Positions 28,187 through 37,423 of a DNA stretch of 64,000 bases are shown here, piece by piece. The stretch comes from Clostridium sp. (GTDB lineage: Bacteria > Bacillota > Clostridia > Clostridiales > Clostridiaceae): NCBI RefSeq assembly GCF_017888565.1, contig NZ_JAGHFX010000049.1:1-64000 (forward strand), written 5' to 3'. The notes beneath the pieces are model-generated. The model had not been told where the DNA came from and ran no database searches. It saw nothing but the letters and a program-made list of their open reading frames with translations. A program made the translations under genes and the position numbers. Each line of letters starts with the position of its first letter. Positions within the stretch are counted from its first letter, which is position 1.

Positions 28187-29407
28187 TTAAATTAATTTTT
28201 TATTTACATTATTACAATAACTTGCAATTGATAATATAATAAACATTGTAATAATTATTTTTAATGAATTATAGTAGCAATCCAATAAATTCATAAATTG
28301 AAAGCTAATAAATGAAATTGTTACTCCAATTAATACAGCTTTATTTTTGGTGTTATTACAACTATTTATATATGAGAAAAGTGATAATAGTGTTAAGGTC
28401 AGAAATAGTATAAAGAATATACTGCCTAGAACCCCTAATTCAACTTGAATCTTTAAAAATATATTGTGTGGATGCAGTGCCTTATAACTGCCATGAATCA
28501 TTAATTCTTGATTATGATAAATATAGTTAGGATATGCTGATGAAAAGTTTTCATATCCAAGACCAAATAATGGATTATCTCTTATCATTAGTTCAGCAGA
28601 CTTCCAAATTTTAAATCTGCTGCTATTTTGATCTAAACTAAAAATATCTAATATTCTAATTCTGCTTTGAGGAATTAGAAATAATACTATAGGAAGAATT
28701 ATAGAAGCTATTATAAAGCGTTTATCATAAACTATTGCTATTAAAACTGATCCAAATAACAATGCTAATAAAGCATTACGGGATTGAGACAATATTATAT
28801 TTGAAATAAGTAAAATTGAAATTATAAAAAAAGATATCTTCTCATATCTTTTTTTGCTATTTAAAAGTAATAGTAAAACTATAAATAAGGATAATATTGT
28901 ATATGCTCCTAGATTATTTGAATTCTCTAAAAAAGAAGTAATTCTATGTTCTTCATCTAATGAAATATTTGAGAATATTTGTTTAAATAATTGAAAAATA
29001 CTCACTAAACTAGATAATATAGCAACACCTAAAAATGAATTTAGTAGTATACGAAAGATATTTCTACCATTTAATTTATAAGAAATTGAATAATATATAA
29101 ATATATACATAGAGAATCGTATACTATTTACAATTGTAACCTTTTTATCCATAGCAATAATTGTAGATGCATACATAATTATGTTTAATAATGATAAGGA
29201 GATGAAAATTTTATCTTTCAACAATAAGGATATATTCTTAAGCACAGTTTGTCTTTCTTTCTTTATAACAATAAATCCAAGAAGTTGTACTAAGAATAGT
29301 GAATATAAAATTAAGTCAGAATTTATAGCTCCATAACTTGGTAAAATTGGGTATAGAACTATAAATAATATTATTAAAATATTTAAAACATTTTTATATA
29401 ATTTCAT
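28187..29407 (-). CDS. O-antigen ligase/polymerase-like membrane protein
   Basis: This 406-residue protein has 10-12 membrane helices and a Wzy_C-type loop with SRFKIWKSAELMIRDNPLFGLGYENF followed by ALHPHNIFLKIQVELG, the P-hhGhGxxNF and H-N-x-hL signature. It is the second such protein in the window (the other is at 14036). It lies 70 bases downstream of trpS on the same strand, far from other glycan genes on that strand. ATG 29407 has GAGG upstream; in-frame ATGs at 29422 and 29464 are alternatives. A teichoic/lipoglycan ligase or S-layer glycan ligase role is possible; this is inference. Confidence 0.78.
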   Translation of the reverse strand: MKLYKNVLNILIILFIVLYPILPSYGAINSDLILYSLFLVQLLGFIVIKKERQTVLKNISLLLKDKIFISLSLLNIIMYASTIIAMDKKVTIVNSIRFSMYIFIYYSISYKLNGRNIFRILLNSFLGVAILSSLVSIFQLFKQIFSNISLDEEHRITSFLENSNNLGAYTILSLFIVLLLLLNSKKRYEKISFFIISILLISNIILSQSRNALLALLFGSVLIAIVYDKRFIIASIILPIVLFLIPQSRIRILDIFSLDQNSSRFKIWKSAELMIRDNPLFGLGYENFSSAYPNYIYHNQELMIHGSYKALHPHNIFLKIQVELGVLGSIFFILFLTLTLLSLFSYINSCNNTKNKAVLIGVTISFISFQFMNLLDCYYNSLKIIITMFIILSIASYCNNVNKKLI

Positions 29408-29477
29408 AGATATAAACCTCATTTTCTTAAAGTATATAAATAAAGAGCCCCTATTAAGGAGCATCTATTTATTTTTA

Positions 29478-30488
29478 TTATCCCCTAGGAATAAATCCAA
29501 TTTTCTTCTGCATTTTTCTAAGTGTCTTCATTGAAGCATAGTTTGCTTTTTCAGCTCCTAGTTTGTAGATATCTTCTAATGCTTTTTTATCTTTAAGGAT
29601 ATCTTTAACCTTATTTTGAATTGGTTCTAATTCGCTAACTATAGCATCAGCTACATCCTTCTTTAAATCAGCATAGCCTTTATCCTTATAGTATTCTACA
29701 AGTTCTTCTGCTGTTGAACCATTAATTGCGATTAGAAGATCAAGTAAGTTTTTAACACCTGGTTGTTCATCAGAATAATTTATAACTCCAAGGCTATCAG
29801 TAACAGCTCTAGATATTTTCTTTCTTATTACTTCAGGTGGGTCCATTATTAAGATGTAAGCATTTGGATTATCATCTGACTTAGACATCTTTTTAGTTGG
29901 CTCTTGAAGACTCATAACTTTAGCACCAACCTTTGGAATGTAAGGGTCTGGAATCTTAAATGTTGGGCTATAAGTATTATTAAATCTGCTAGCTATATCT
30001 CTAGCTATTTCTAAATGTTGTTTTTGATCTTGACCAACAGGTACTAAATCTGTGTTATATAAAAGAATATCAGCAGCCATTAAAACTGGATAAGTAAATA
30101 GCCCTGCCCCTATTGAATCACCGTATCTTTGTGATTTATCTTTATATTGAGTCATTCTGCTAAGCTCGCCCATATAAGTATTACATGTTAAAAGCCATGC
30201 ACATTCGCTATGAGCAGGAACATGTGACTGAATAAATAAAGTATTCTTTTCAGGAACTATACCTGCAGCTATATATATTGCAAGGACTTCAAGAGTTCTT
30301 TGTCTTAAATCCTTAGGTTCTTGTCTAACGGTTATTGCATGTAGATCAACTACACAAAAATAACAATCAAATTCATCTTGAAGAGCAACCCAATTTTTTA
30401 TTGCCCCTAAATAATTTCCTAAAGTTAATTGTCCTGAAGGTTGAATTCCACTAAAAATAACCTTCTTTTGTTCTGTATTATTTTCCAA
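29478..30488 (-). CDS. trpS: Tryptophanyl-tRNA synthetase
   Basis: This 336-residue class Ic synthetase charges tRNA-Trp. FSGIQPSGQLTLGNYLGAI holds the HIGH-equivalent (TLGN), the ADILLYNTDLVPVGQDQKQHLE region binds tryptophan, and the KMSKS loop is intact. The length matches bacterial TrpS. The start codon is TTG at 30488, eight bases after AAGGAG. A consensus promoter lies 80 bases upstream. No T-box leader is present: the leader is only ~50 bases. Confidence 0.95.
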   Translation of the reverse strand: MENNTEQKKVIFSGIQPSGQLTLGNYLGAIKNWVALQDEFDCYFCVVDLHAITVRQEPKDLRQRTLEVLAIYIAAGIVPEKNTLFIQSHVPAHSECAWLLTCNTYMGELSRMTQYKDKSQRYGDSIGAGLFTYPVLMAADILLYNTDLVPVGQDQKQHLEIARDIASRFNNTYSPTFKIPDPYIPKVGAKVMSLQEPTKKMSKSDDNPNAYILIMDPPEVIRKKISRAVTDSLGVINYSDEQPGVKNLLDLLIAINGSTAEELVEYYKDKGYADLKKDVADAIVSELEPIQNKVKDILKDKKALEDIYKLGAEKANYASMKTLRKMQKKIGFIPRG

Positions 30489-30543
30489 TTAAAGCACTCC
30501 TTTCATTTGTGCATGTTACATATAACGTTTAACTATATCATTA

Positions 30544-30572
30544 ATTATAGATTTGGAAAATTACCATGTCAA
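30544..30572 (-). promoter_or_regulatory. Perfect-consensus sigma-A promoter of trpS
   Basis: Reading on the minus strand: TTGACA (30572-30567), exactly 17 bases, then TATAAT (30549-30544). Both hexamers match consensus fully, implying high constitutive expression. Confidence 0.85.
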
Positions 30573-30875
30573 CAAAGAATGATTTAATATTAGACTTAAT
30601 AAACTTTAAGTCTTCAAAATATAGGGATAGAATTAAATATTAACAACTTATATACGTTAATTTTCTAATTAAATCTTGATACTGATGAATTTAAAATTAA
30701 TAAACTTGAAATTGATGAATTTAGAATAGATGAATTATATTTCATTTTAATCATGTGGGCTTTGGATTTTTCTACTGGTAAATTTAAAATTAATATACAC
30801 GAAAAGTTTATAAATATATTTATCTAATCAAATTTTAATTAGATAATATTATTATAAGAAAATATTGTTATTAAT

Positions 30876-30904
30876 TTGACAAATGCGCTTTTAAAAGTTA
30901 AAAT
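30876..30904 (+). promoter_or_regulatory. Promoter of the ABC transporter/UbiA operon
   Basis: TTGACA, 17 bases, TAAAAT lie about 50 bases upstream of the ABC ATPase gene's ribosome site. Confidence 0.7.
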
Positions 30905-30955
30905 TATATAGGTTTTTTACGAATTTTATATAATTATGTTGTGGAGGTGATTTAT

Positions 30956-32185
30956 ATTAGCTATATAGAGTTTAATAATTTATCAAAAAAATACAAAAAT
31001 AGCAAAAAATATGCAATTAAAGATATAAATTTCACAATTAAAAAAGGTGAGTTTGTAGTTATTGTTGGACCTAGTGGTAGTGGTAAATCAACTCTTTTAG
31101 ACTTAATTTGTGGTTTTGAAGATATTACTGAAGGAAATATAAAAATAGATAATGAGATAATTAATGACATAGAGCCAAAAGATAGAGATGTTTCTATGGT
31201 ATTTCAAAACTATGCTTTATATCCTCATTTAACAGCATATGAAAATATTGCTTTTGGAATGAAGATAAGAAAAGTAAATAAGAATGAAATAAATGAAAAG
31301 GTAATGTGGGCAGCTAAGATATTACATCTTGAAGATTGCTTAAAATCAAAGCCCAAAAATTTATCTGGTGGGCAAAGGCAAAGAATAGCACTTGCAAGAG
31401 CAATGGTAAGAAATCCTAAGGTGTTTTTAATGGACGAGCCTTTATCTAATTTAGATGTAAAGCTTAGAAATTCAACTTCAAATGAAATAACTAATTTGCA
31501 CAAGGAGTTGAATGCAACTACTATATATGTTACACATGATCAAGTAGAAGCTTTAACAATGGCAGATAAAATAGTTATATTAAACGAAGGAGAAATTCAG
31601 CAAATAGGAACTCCGCTTGATATTTATACAAATCCTAGCAACGTTTTTGTAGCTACATTTATTGGAAGACCTGAAATGAATTTATTTAATTTATCTATAG
31701 AGGAAGAGTATATATCGTTAGACAATTCAATTAGAATTATTAAACCTGAAGAACTTAATTATTTAGAAAAAGGTGAATATATACTTGGGTTAAGAGCTGA
31801 AGATATTAAAAATATAAATAATATAGGTGAAAATATCAAAAATAAATATAACTTAGGCAATTCAGATAACGTGGAGAAGAATAAGATAAATAAAAATAAT
31901 ATAACCGAGAAGAATGTAAGTTATAGCCATAAATATAACAAAGAAAATATAAATAAAGATTTTATAGATGCTACCATAGAAAAAATTGAGTATTTAGGAA
32001 GCGAAACTATTTATCATCTTTTATATGAAGAAATAAAATTTACATGGAAAGCTTATAATATTAATAATTTGAAGATAGGTGAAAAAGTTCATATTAGTTT
32101 TAACTTTACTAAAGCTAATATTTTTAATAAATTAACACAAGAAAATATAAGGAGTAAGCAAAATGAAGGCAAAGAAAATAATTAG
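30956..32185 (+). CDS. Sugar-type (MalK/UgpC) ABC transporter ATP-binding protein, probable AUU start
   Basis: This ~409-residue ATPase has Walker A GPSGSGKST, Q-loop FQNYALYPHLTAYEN, signature LSGGQRQR, Walker B VFLMDEPLSNLD and the H-loop TIYVTHDQVEAL. A C-terminal TOBE domain is interrupted by an Asn/Lys-rich insert of about 50 residues (~280-335). No ATG, GTG or TTG lies in the right place: the perfect GGAGGTGA at 30942-30949 sits 6 bases before ATT-AGC-TAT. The family start MSYIEF suggests ATT at 30956 replaces the ATG. GTGs at 30941 and 30947 fall within or before the ribosome site. It energises the two permeases downstream. Confidence 0.88.
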   Translation: MSYIEFNNLSKKYKNSKKYAIKDINFTIKKGEFVVIVGPSGSGKSTLLDLICGFEDITEGNIKIDNEIINDIEPKDRDVSMVFQNYALYPHLTAYENIAFGMKIRKVNKNEINEKVMWAAKILHLEDCLKSKPKNLSGGQRQRIALARAMVRNPKVFLMDEPLSNLDVKLRNSTSNEITNLHKELNATTIYVTHDQVEALTMADKIVILNEGEIQQIGTPLDIYTNPSNVFVATFIGRPEMNLFNLSIEEEYISLDNSIRIIKPEELNYLEKGEYILGLRAEDIKNINNIGENIKNKYNLGNSDNVEKNKINKNNITEKNVSYSHKYNKENINKDFIDATIEKIEYLGSETIYHLLYEEIKFTWKAYNINNLKIGEKVHISFNFTKANIFNKLTQENIRSKQNEGKENN

Positions 32186-33437
32186 TACTTTATTAATGTT
32201 ACCTATACTTATGGTTGGATGTTCTAAGGCTGAAGATAAGAAAAGTGATGAAATAGGTGGAACTATAAAGGTAGTTACATCTAGAACAGATGCAGACAAG
32301 CTATTTGAAAAAATAGAAGAGGATTTTAAAAAGCTATATCCAAGTGTTGAGGATATAATATGGGAATCAGCTGCAGATTATGACAATTACATAATGACTA
32401 GAATGAATACTAAAGATTATGGAGATGTTTTATTTCTTCCATTTACTATGAATGGTACTCCAGAAGAATATGAAAACTATTTTGAACCATTAGGAAAAGT
32501 AGATGAATTAGAAGAAAAATACATAGATGTTACAGAAGCTGATTATGATGGAATAGCATATGGATTACCAGCAGCAGTAAATTCATTAGGTATTATATAT
32601 AATGAAGAAGTTCTTAAAAAGGCAGGGATAGAATCTATGCCAACATCAACAGAAGAAATGGTAGAAGCTGCGAAGAAAGTAAAAGAAAATACAGAGGCTA
32701 TACCTTTCTATACAAATTATAATAAAACATTAGGTACTTGGGGTGGAACTTTAACTTCTTATGGTGGAGAGCAATATAGATCAGAAATGTTAAAGGCAGG
32801 TACTGCATTTAAAGAAGGTCAACCAATACGTGAAGTAATGGATTTATTTTATGAATTATCATCAAATGGACTTATAGAAGAGGATCCAGTTACAGGAGAT
32901 TTTGCAAAATCGCTACAAATGCTTGCAGATGGTAAAGTTGCAATGATAATGAAGGGTTCCCAAGATGCAAAGATGATCCAAGATTTAAGTACAAATGGCA
33001 GCAAAATAAATATAGCTCCATTACCAGTAAAGTTTAATGGACAAACAAGTATTGCATTTGGAGCACCATCAGTAATAGGAATAAATAGAAATAGTGAAAA
33101 TAAAGCAACAGCTAAAGCATTTTTAGAATTCTTTATTTCAGCTAAAAGTGGATATGCAGATGATTTAGGTGGAATGTCACCAAGCAAAGAAGATTTAACT
33201 GACGAACAAAAAGAAACCTTTGAAAAGAATAATATTATATTAACTGTACCAACTGAAACACCAGAAGTTGATGCAAAATATACTACAATAGCTAATGAAG
33301 TAGGTGTTGCTAGATTAACAGATGTACTTCAAAAGGTTATTAATATAGGAATGTATCCAAATCAAAATGAAAGTTATAGTGATTATATCAATTCATTAGA
33401 AGCTAAATGGGAAGCGGCAGCACAGGCAAATGAATAA
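32163..33437 (+). CDS. Extracellular solute-binding lipoprotein (family 1) of the ABC importer
   Basis: This 424-residue lipoprotein has the signal MKAKKIISTLLMLPILMVGC with lipobox LMVGC; the mature N-terminal Cys would be lipidated. The body is a type-2 periplasmic-binding fold typical of oligosaccharide binders (MalE/UgpB): IKVVTSRTDADK, YDGIAYGLPAAVNSLGIIYNEE, and a C-terminal TDVLQKVINIGMYPNQN. The gene starts inside the end of the ATPase gene (23-base overlap) with AAGGAGTAAGC upstream. The ligand is probably a sugar or glycerol-phosphate derivative; it cannot be assigned from sequence alone. Confidence 0.88.
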   Translation: MKAKKIISTLLMLPILMVGCSKAEDKKSDEIGGTIKVVTSRTDADKLFEKIEEDFKKLYPSVEDIIWESAADYDNYIMTRMNTKDYGDVLFLPFTMNGTPEEYENYFEPLGKVDELEEKYIDVTEADYDGIAYGLPAAVNSLGIIYNEEVLKKAGIESMPTSTEEMVEAAKKVKENTEAIPFYTNYNKTLGTWGGTLTSYGGEQYRSEMLKAGTAFKEGQPIREVMDLFYELSSNGLIEEDPVTGDFAKSLQMLADGKVAMIMKGSQDAKMIQDLSTNGSKINIAPLPVKFNGQTSIAFGAPSVIGINRNSENKATAKAFLEFFISAKSGYADDLGGMSPSKEDLTDEQKETFEKNNIILTVPTETPEVDAKYTTIANEVGVARLTDVLQKVINIGMYPNQNESYSDYINSLEAKWEAAAQANE

Positions 33438-34311
33438 TATGAACTTAAGAAAAAAAGAAAGAAAAATTATTTTTCTCTTTCTTTTTTTTCCACTTTTATT
33501 ATTATTTTTATTTGGATTTTTACCTATAATAGAGTTGTTTATATATAGTTTTACTTCATGGAATGGTATATCAAAGAATAAGGAGTTCGTTGGTTTTGAC
33601 AATTATATAAGGGTTTTAACAGATCCATCTTATTTTCAGGTATTTAAAAATAGTTTATATTACTTTTTATCTGGAATACTTCAAATAATAGTAGCAATGT
33701 TTTTTGCTATAATGCTGTCTTTCAAAGTTAAATTTAAAGGTTTCTTTAAGGCTACATTTGTATTTCCAACTCTTATAAGCGGAGTTGCTATTTCGATGAT
33801 ATTTAGAATATTCTTTGAACCAGGAGGAACTTTTGATGCAGCATTAGGTGCTTTAGGTCTTGGAGAGTTTATACACTATTGGCTTGGAGATCCTAGGTTT
33901 GTTAATTATACACTAGCTAGTATATCTCTTTGGAGGTTTACAGGTAGAAGCTTTATTATGTACTTTGGAGCAATTCAATCTATACCAAAGGAATATATAA
34001 AAGCAGCTGAAATAGAAGGTGCCTCTGTAATGCAAAAGGTAAGATATGTGATACTACCTAATATACATACAATAGTTAAGATTAATTTTATTTTGTTGAT
34101 TATAGGTGCAATTTCTGTTTTTGAAATACCTATGATAATGACTAATGGTTCTAATGGGACTAGTACATTTTTATTACAAACTATGAAAACTGCATTTGAA
34201 CAAAAGAAAATAGGACTTGCAGCTAGTATGGCAGTAATAATTACAATAATAATTGTAATTGCAACTCTTATTCAAAAGAAGGTGTATAGTAATGATGAAG
34301 ATGAATATTAA
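33430..34311 (+). CDS. ABC sugar-type permease (MalF-like)
   Basis: This 293-residue membrane protein has six helices and the binding-protein-dependent EAA loop EYIKAAEIEGASVMQKVRYVILP (~185). The first helix, FLFLFFPLLLLFLFGFLPIIELF, and the adjoining SFTSWNG are typical of the MalF/UgpA group. ATG 33430 overlaps the binding-protein gene by 8 bases; ATG 33439 is an alternative. It forms the translocation channel with the next gene product. Confidence 0.9.
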   Translation: MNNMNLRKKERKIIFLFLFFPLLLLFLFGFLPIIELFIYSFTSWNGISKNKEFVGFDNYIRVLTDPSYFQVFKNSLYYFLSGILQIIVAMFFAIMLSFKVKFKGFFKATFVFPTLISGVAISMIFRIFFEPGGTFDAALGALGLGEFIHYWLGDPRFVNYTLASISLWRFTGRSFIMYFGAIQSIPKEYIKAAEIEGASVMQKVRYVILPNIHTIVKINFILLIIGAISVFEIPMIMTNGSNGTSTFLLQTMKTAFEQKKIGLAASMAVIITIIIVIATLIQKKVYSNDEDEY

Positions 34312-35131
34312 ATCTATATTATTAAAAGTGCTAAAATACACTGTTTTAATACTTTGGACTATAGCAATATTTTTACCGATAATTACTGTTGTTTTTGGTT
34401 CTTTTAAAACCTATGATGAATTTACAAGGACTAGTGGGATTACTATGCCAAATAGTTTTAGTTATTTTGAGAATTACATAAGAGCATTTGTAGATGGAAA
34501 AATGTTAATTGGTTTTATTAATACATTCATTTTAATATTTTTTGGAGCAATAGGAAGTGTAATATTAGGATCTATGGTGGCTTTTGTTGTAAGCAGGTTT
34601 GATTTCAAACTAAAAAAACTAATATTATTTATGTATTTATTTGTATCAATAGTACCAATGGAAATGTCTCAAGTTGCAACTTTTAAAATTGTTGATGCTG
34701 TAGGAATATACAATACTAGGCTTGCACCTATAATTATATATTTAGGAGCAGATGTTTTAATGGTTTATATCTATATGCAAGCTTTAGAAAAGATTCCTAG
34801 AGATTTAGATAAAGCTGCAATGCTTGAAGGTGCAGGATATTTTAAAATATACAGAAAGATTATATTTCCATTGTTAAAACCAGCAACTGCAACAGCAATT
34901 ATGCTTAAGATAATTACCATATATAATGATTTTTATGTCCCATATTTATATATGCCAGGGGAAGGGTTAAACACTGTATCAACAACATTATTCAAATTTA
35001 TAGGGCCAGCATCAACAGAATGGCAAGTAATATGTGCAGCTATTGTAATAAGCATGATACCAATGATATTATTTTTCATATTTTTGCAAAAGCATATTTA
35101 CGAAGGAATAACTTCAGGGAGTATTAAATAA
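34292..35131 (+). CDS. ABC sugar-type permease (MalG-like)
   Basis: This 279-residue protein has six membrane helices, N-terminal LWTIAIFLPIITVVFGSFKTYDEF (MalG/UgpE start) and the EAA loop RDLDKAAMLEGAGYFKIYRKIIFPLL (~170). ATG 34292 lies 8 bases after AAGGTG and within the end of the MalF-like gene, which fits coupled translation; the track's TTG at 34259 is unlikely. Directly repeated ATGs (34292, 34295, 34301) leave a small uncertainty. The UbiA gene starts at the base after its stop. Confidence 0.9.
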   Translation: MMKMNIKSILLKVLKYTVLILWTIAIFLPIITVVFGSFKTYDEFTRTSGITMPNSFSYFENYIRAFVDGKMLIGFINTFILIFFGAIGSVILGSMVAFVVSRFDFKLKKLILFMYLFVSIVPMEMSQVATFKIVDAVGIYNTRLAPIIIYLGADVLMVYIYMQALEKIPRDLDKAAMLEGAGYFKIYRKIIFPLLKPATATAIMLKIITIYNDFYVPYLYMPGEGLNTVSTTLFKFIGPASTEWQVICAAIVISMIPMILFFIFLQKHIYEGITSGSIK

Positions 35132-36061
35132 ATGAAGAAGAATAATTTTTTAAAACGAATTTATACAGTAATGGAACTAAGAACAGGATTTGCAACTGGA
35201 CTTCCAGCACTTAGTGGTGGATTATTTGGAGCATACTTAGAAAAGGATATTAAAGTTTTACCACTAGTTTTAATGTTTATTGCTGGATTTAGCTTGAATA
35301 TAGTAGCAAATATAGCAAATGAAATAAGGGCATTTTTAAAGAATGAAGAAAATGAAGATACATTTACAGGCCATTTAGGTAGTGAAGGGTTAGTTAGAGG
35401 AGATGCAAAGTTTTTAGATGCAGTAATAGCTTTGCTTTTCATGTTAGCTTTAGGCGGAGGAAGCGGACTTATAGTAGTTTTTATAACCAAGAATATAAAT
35501 ATATTAATTATAGGAATAGTAAGTGCCGTTGCAGCATTAACTTATTCTTTAGGGCCAAAGCCATATATAATTTATCCTGTTGGTGAATTAGTATCAGGGA
35601 TATTTGCTGGAGGAATAAGTAGCTTTGTATCTGCTTATATACAGCAAGGAAATATGAGTATAGAAATATTTTTATATTCCTTTATAGCTATGATAATGAC
35701 TGTATTTCTAATGTCTACAAATAATACTTCAGATTATGAAAAAGATAAAGGTGTTAGAGTAACATTACCACATGTTATTGGATTTAGAAATTCCATTAAG
35801 ATAATAATACCAGAAGCAATAATAATGGTTATATCATGGACAATATTATTATTGCTATCAAAGATAAGTTTACTAATATTTACATCAGGTATATTTATAT
35901 TTTACTATTACGGGTATGTAAAGTGGTATAGAGATTATTATAAAATACAAAAAGTATATAAAGAAATGGGAAGAGAGTGGGGACCAAGACCACTACTTCT
36001 TATATATAGTTTTCATTTTATAATGTCAGTAGAATTTTTAATTTATATCATGGCAAAGTAA
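35132..36061 (+). CDS. UbiA-family prenyltransferase
   Basis: This 309-residue protein has about 8-9 membrane helices. Motif 1 is degenerate, NIANEIRAFLKNEENED in place of NDxxDxxxD, and motif 2, DYEKDKGVRVTLPHVIG, fits the DxxxD..G..TL pattern of MenA/UbiA enzymes. The family joins isoprenyl diphosphates to aromatic or other acceptors. It begins at the base after the MalG-like stop, so it is part of the ABC operon. That pairing is unusual for a sugar importer. No other menaquinone gene is near, so MenA itself is unlikely. Loss of the first Asp of motif 1 may change metal binding. Confidence 0.75.
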   Translation: MKKNNFLKRIYTVMELRTGFATGLPALSGGLFGAYLEKDIKVLPLVLMFIAGFSLNIVANIANEIRAFLKNEENEDTFTGHLGSEGLVRGDAKFLDAVIALLFMLALGGGSGLIVVFITKNINILIIGIVSAVAALTYSLGPKPYIIYPVGELVSGIFAGGISSFVSAYIQQGNMSIEIFLYSFIAMIMTVFLMSTNNTSDYEKDKGVRVTLPHVIGFRNSIKIIIPEAIIMVISWTILLLLSKISLLIFTSGIFIFYYYGYVKWYRDYYKIQKVYKEMGREWGPRPLLLIYSFHFIMSVEFLIYIMAK

Positions 36062-36573
36062 ATTAGACTTTAAATTAATACTTAAAGATATAATTTTTAA
36101 ATTATTAAAGGACTACTCATAAGTATAATTAAAGTATTTAAAGAGAATGTAACTACGAACATAGTCATATAATACCTAAAGGATAAGGTATCCATAAAAA
36201 GGTCGTTATTATAGTTAAAAGATAAAGTGCTACATAGGTTAATTTACTATAATTTAATGTTAAAGTAATTAAAAATGTGTTTGTTACACTTAAAAATAAG
36301 GTAACTTAAAAATGTAGTTACTATAGTTAAATATAAAGTAACTACATAGATGAAATTGTTATAGTTAAATTACAAAGTAGTTATATTAATGTAGTTACTA
36401 TGTTAAATAATTAAGTACCTACATTTATAGTTTAAATTATTTAAATAAGTTGGTCTATTAAATCTTAAGAAGATATTTACTATATATAAGTAGATATAGT
36501 AATAGTATTTTAGAAACAGTAAGTCTACATTTTTAGGTATTTAATGCAAGTGAAAATAAAGGGAGATAGAGAC
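36062..36573. other. Non-coding stretch with degenerate palindromic repeats
   Basis: No ORF of coding character was found. Most of 36145-36430 is made of diverged copies of a ~36-bp palindrome (see repeat entry). No clear promoter or terminator was found, though TATATAAG near 36481 could be a -10. Confidence 0.6.
36201..36427. repeat. Degenerate GTAGTTAC...GTAACTAC palindromic repeats
   Basis: The best copy has arms atgtagttac (36312-36321) and gtaactacat (36338-36347), 10 of 10 paired, around tatagttaaatataaa. A second copy at 36389-36424 pairs 9 of 10. Diverged copies lie at 36201-36238 and 36356-36388. They may be hairpin elements or clustered regulator sites. Confidence 0.6.
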
Positions 36574-37404
36574 ATGGTAAAAATAAACTTAAATCTAATA
36601 AAGAATAATCCATTAAGTTTAACAGCAATATTAGCAGATAAGCAAAGAATATTTAAAAAACATGGCATAGACATGAATTTATATTTAGATGAAGATTTTT
36701 TCTTTAAGGGAAATGTTGAGTTTTTAGAAGGCAGATCAGATGCTATGATGGGAGATACAACATTTTTCTTTTATATGCTTGAAAAAGGGAAAAAGGCAGT
36801 CATAACTTCAAATTTAACAAGAACTATTAATTTAGTTGGAAAGAAAGAAGTTAAGAAAGATTTAGAAGGCATAAGAGTAGGAGTTAACAGAGCTGGATTG
36901 TTTAGATTGTTTTTAGAAAATGATTTAAAAGATATAATAAAAAATCCTAAAATAGTTTGGATTAATAATACATATGATAGAATTAAAGCGCTTCAAAAAG
37001 GAGAAATAGATGCTTTAGTAGCAATTGAGCCTTTTGTTTCAAAGATAGTAAATGAAGGTGGAGAGGTAATTTGGAATTCAAGAAATAGTGATAAGAATTT
37101 AGTCATGTGGTGTTTTGATGAAGAGTTTTATAATAATAATTCAGAAGGAGTTAAAAAGTTTCATAAAGCATTAAATGAAGCAGCTAGAATATTCAACAAT
37201 TCTTCCGAGGAAGATAAAGTTAATTATTTTATGGAGTTTTGTGGATATTCAGAAGAAGTAGCACAGGGATTTAAAGATTTCACATTTGAAATCAGCAATA
37301 ATTACCAAAAAGATGATTTTGATTTATGCCAAGAATGGATGTATAGAGAGGGAGAAATTAAAAAAGTATATAATTCAAATATTTTAATTAAAAATATAAT
37401 ATAA
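36574..37404 (+). CDS. Cytosolic NMT1/THI5-like binding-fold protein
   Basis: This 276-residue protein has no signal peptide. It shows the type-2 periplasmic-binding fold seen in NMT1/THI5 and SsuA-like proteins: NPLSLTAILADKQRIFKKHGIDMNLY, a GRSDAMMGD segment, EGIRVGVNRAGLFRLF and QKGEIDALVAIEPFV. Binding proteins of ABC importers need a signal or lipobox, so this is either a soluble enzyme or ligand sensor, or a protein that lost its export signal. ATG 36574 after GGGAG is preferred over ATG 36544, which adds a charged extension. It follows the UbiA gene across the repeat region, on the same strand. Confidence 0.7.
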   Translation: MVKINLNLIKNNPLSLTAILADKQRIFKKHGIDMNLYLDEDFFFKGNVEFLEGRSDAMMGDTTFFFYMLEKGKKAVITSNLTRTINLVGKKEVKKDLEGIRVGVNRAGLFRLFLENDLKDIIKNPKIVWINNTYDRIKALQKGEIDALVAIEPFVSKIVNEGGEVIWNSRNSDKNLVMWCFDEEFYNNNSEGVKKFHKALNEAARIFNNSSEEDKVNYFMEFCGYSEEVAQGFKDFTFEISNNYQKDDFDLCQEWMYREGEIKKVYNSNILIKNII

Positions 37405-37423
37405 AATCAATTTATAACCATTC

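Larger units (their letters stand above)
30489..30955. other. Divergent intergenic region between trpS and the sugar-type ABC ATPase gene
   Basis: It carries the consensus trpS promoter at 30544-30572 and the ABC operon promoter at 30876-30904. The remaining ~300 bases are A/T-rich with short direct repeats of TGATGAATTTA near 30683, 30714 and 30729. No ORF with coding character, T-box or strong hairpin was seen. Confidence 0.6.

Noticed and set aside
30489-30572. T-box leader for trpS
   Set aside because: The consensus promoter leaves only about 50 bases of leader, too short for a T-box.
36201-36427. Possible CRISPR array from repeated GTAGTTAC units
   Set aside because: Units differ greatly in sequence and spacing, no constant repeat with unique spacers is present, and no cas gene is near.
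35132-37404. Menaquinone/futalosine genes (menA plus mqnA/mqnD-like)
   Set aside because: The UbiA motif 1 is degenerate, the binding-fold protein fits NMT1/THI5 better than MqnA/D, and no other men/mqn gene is present.
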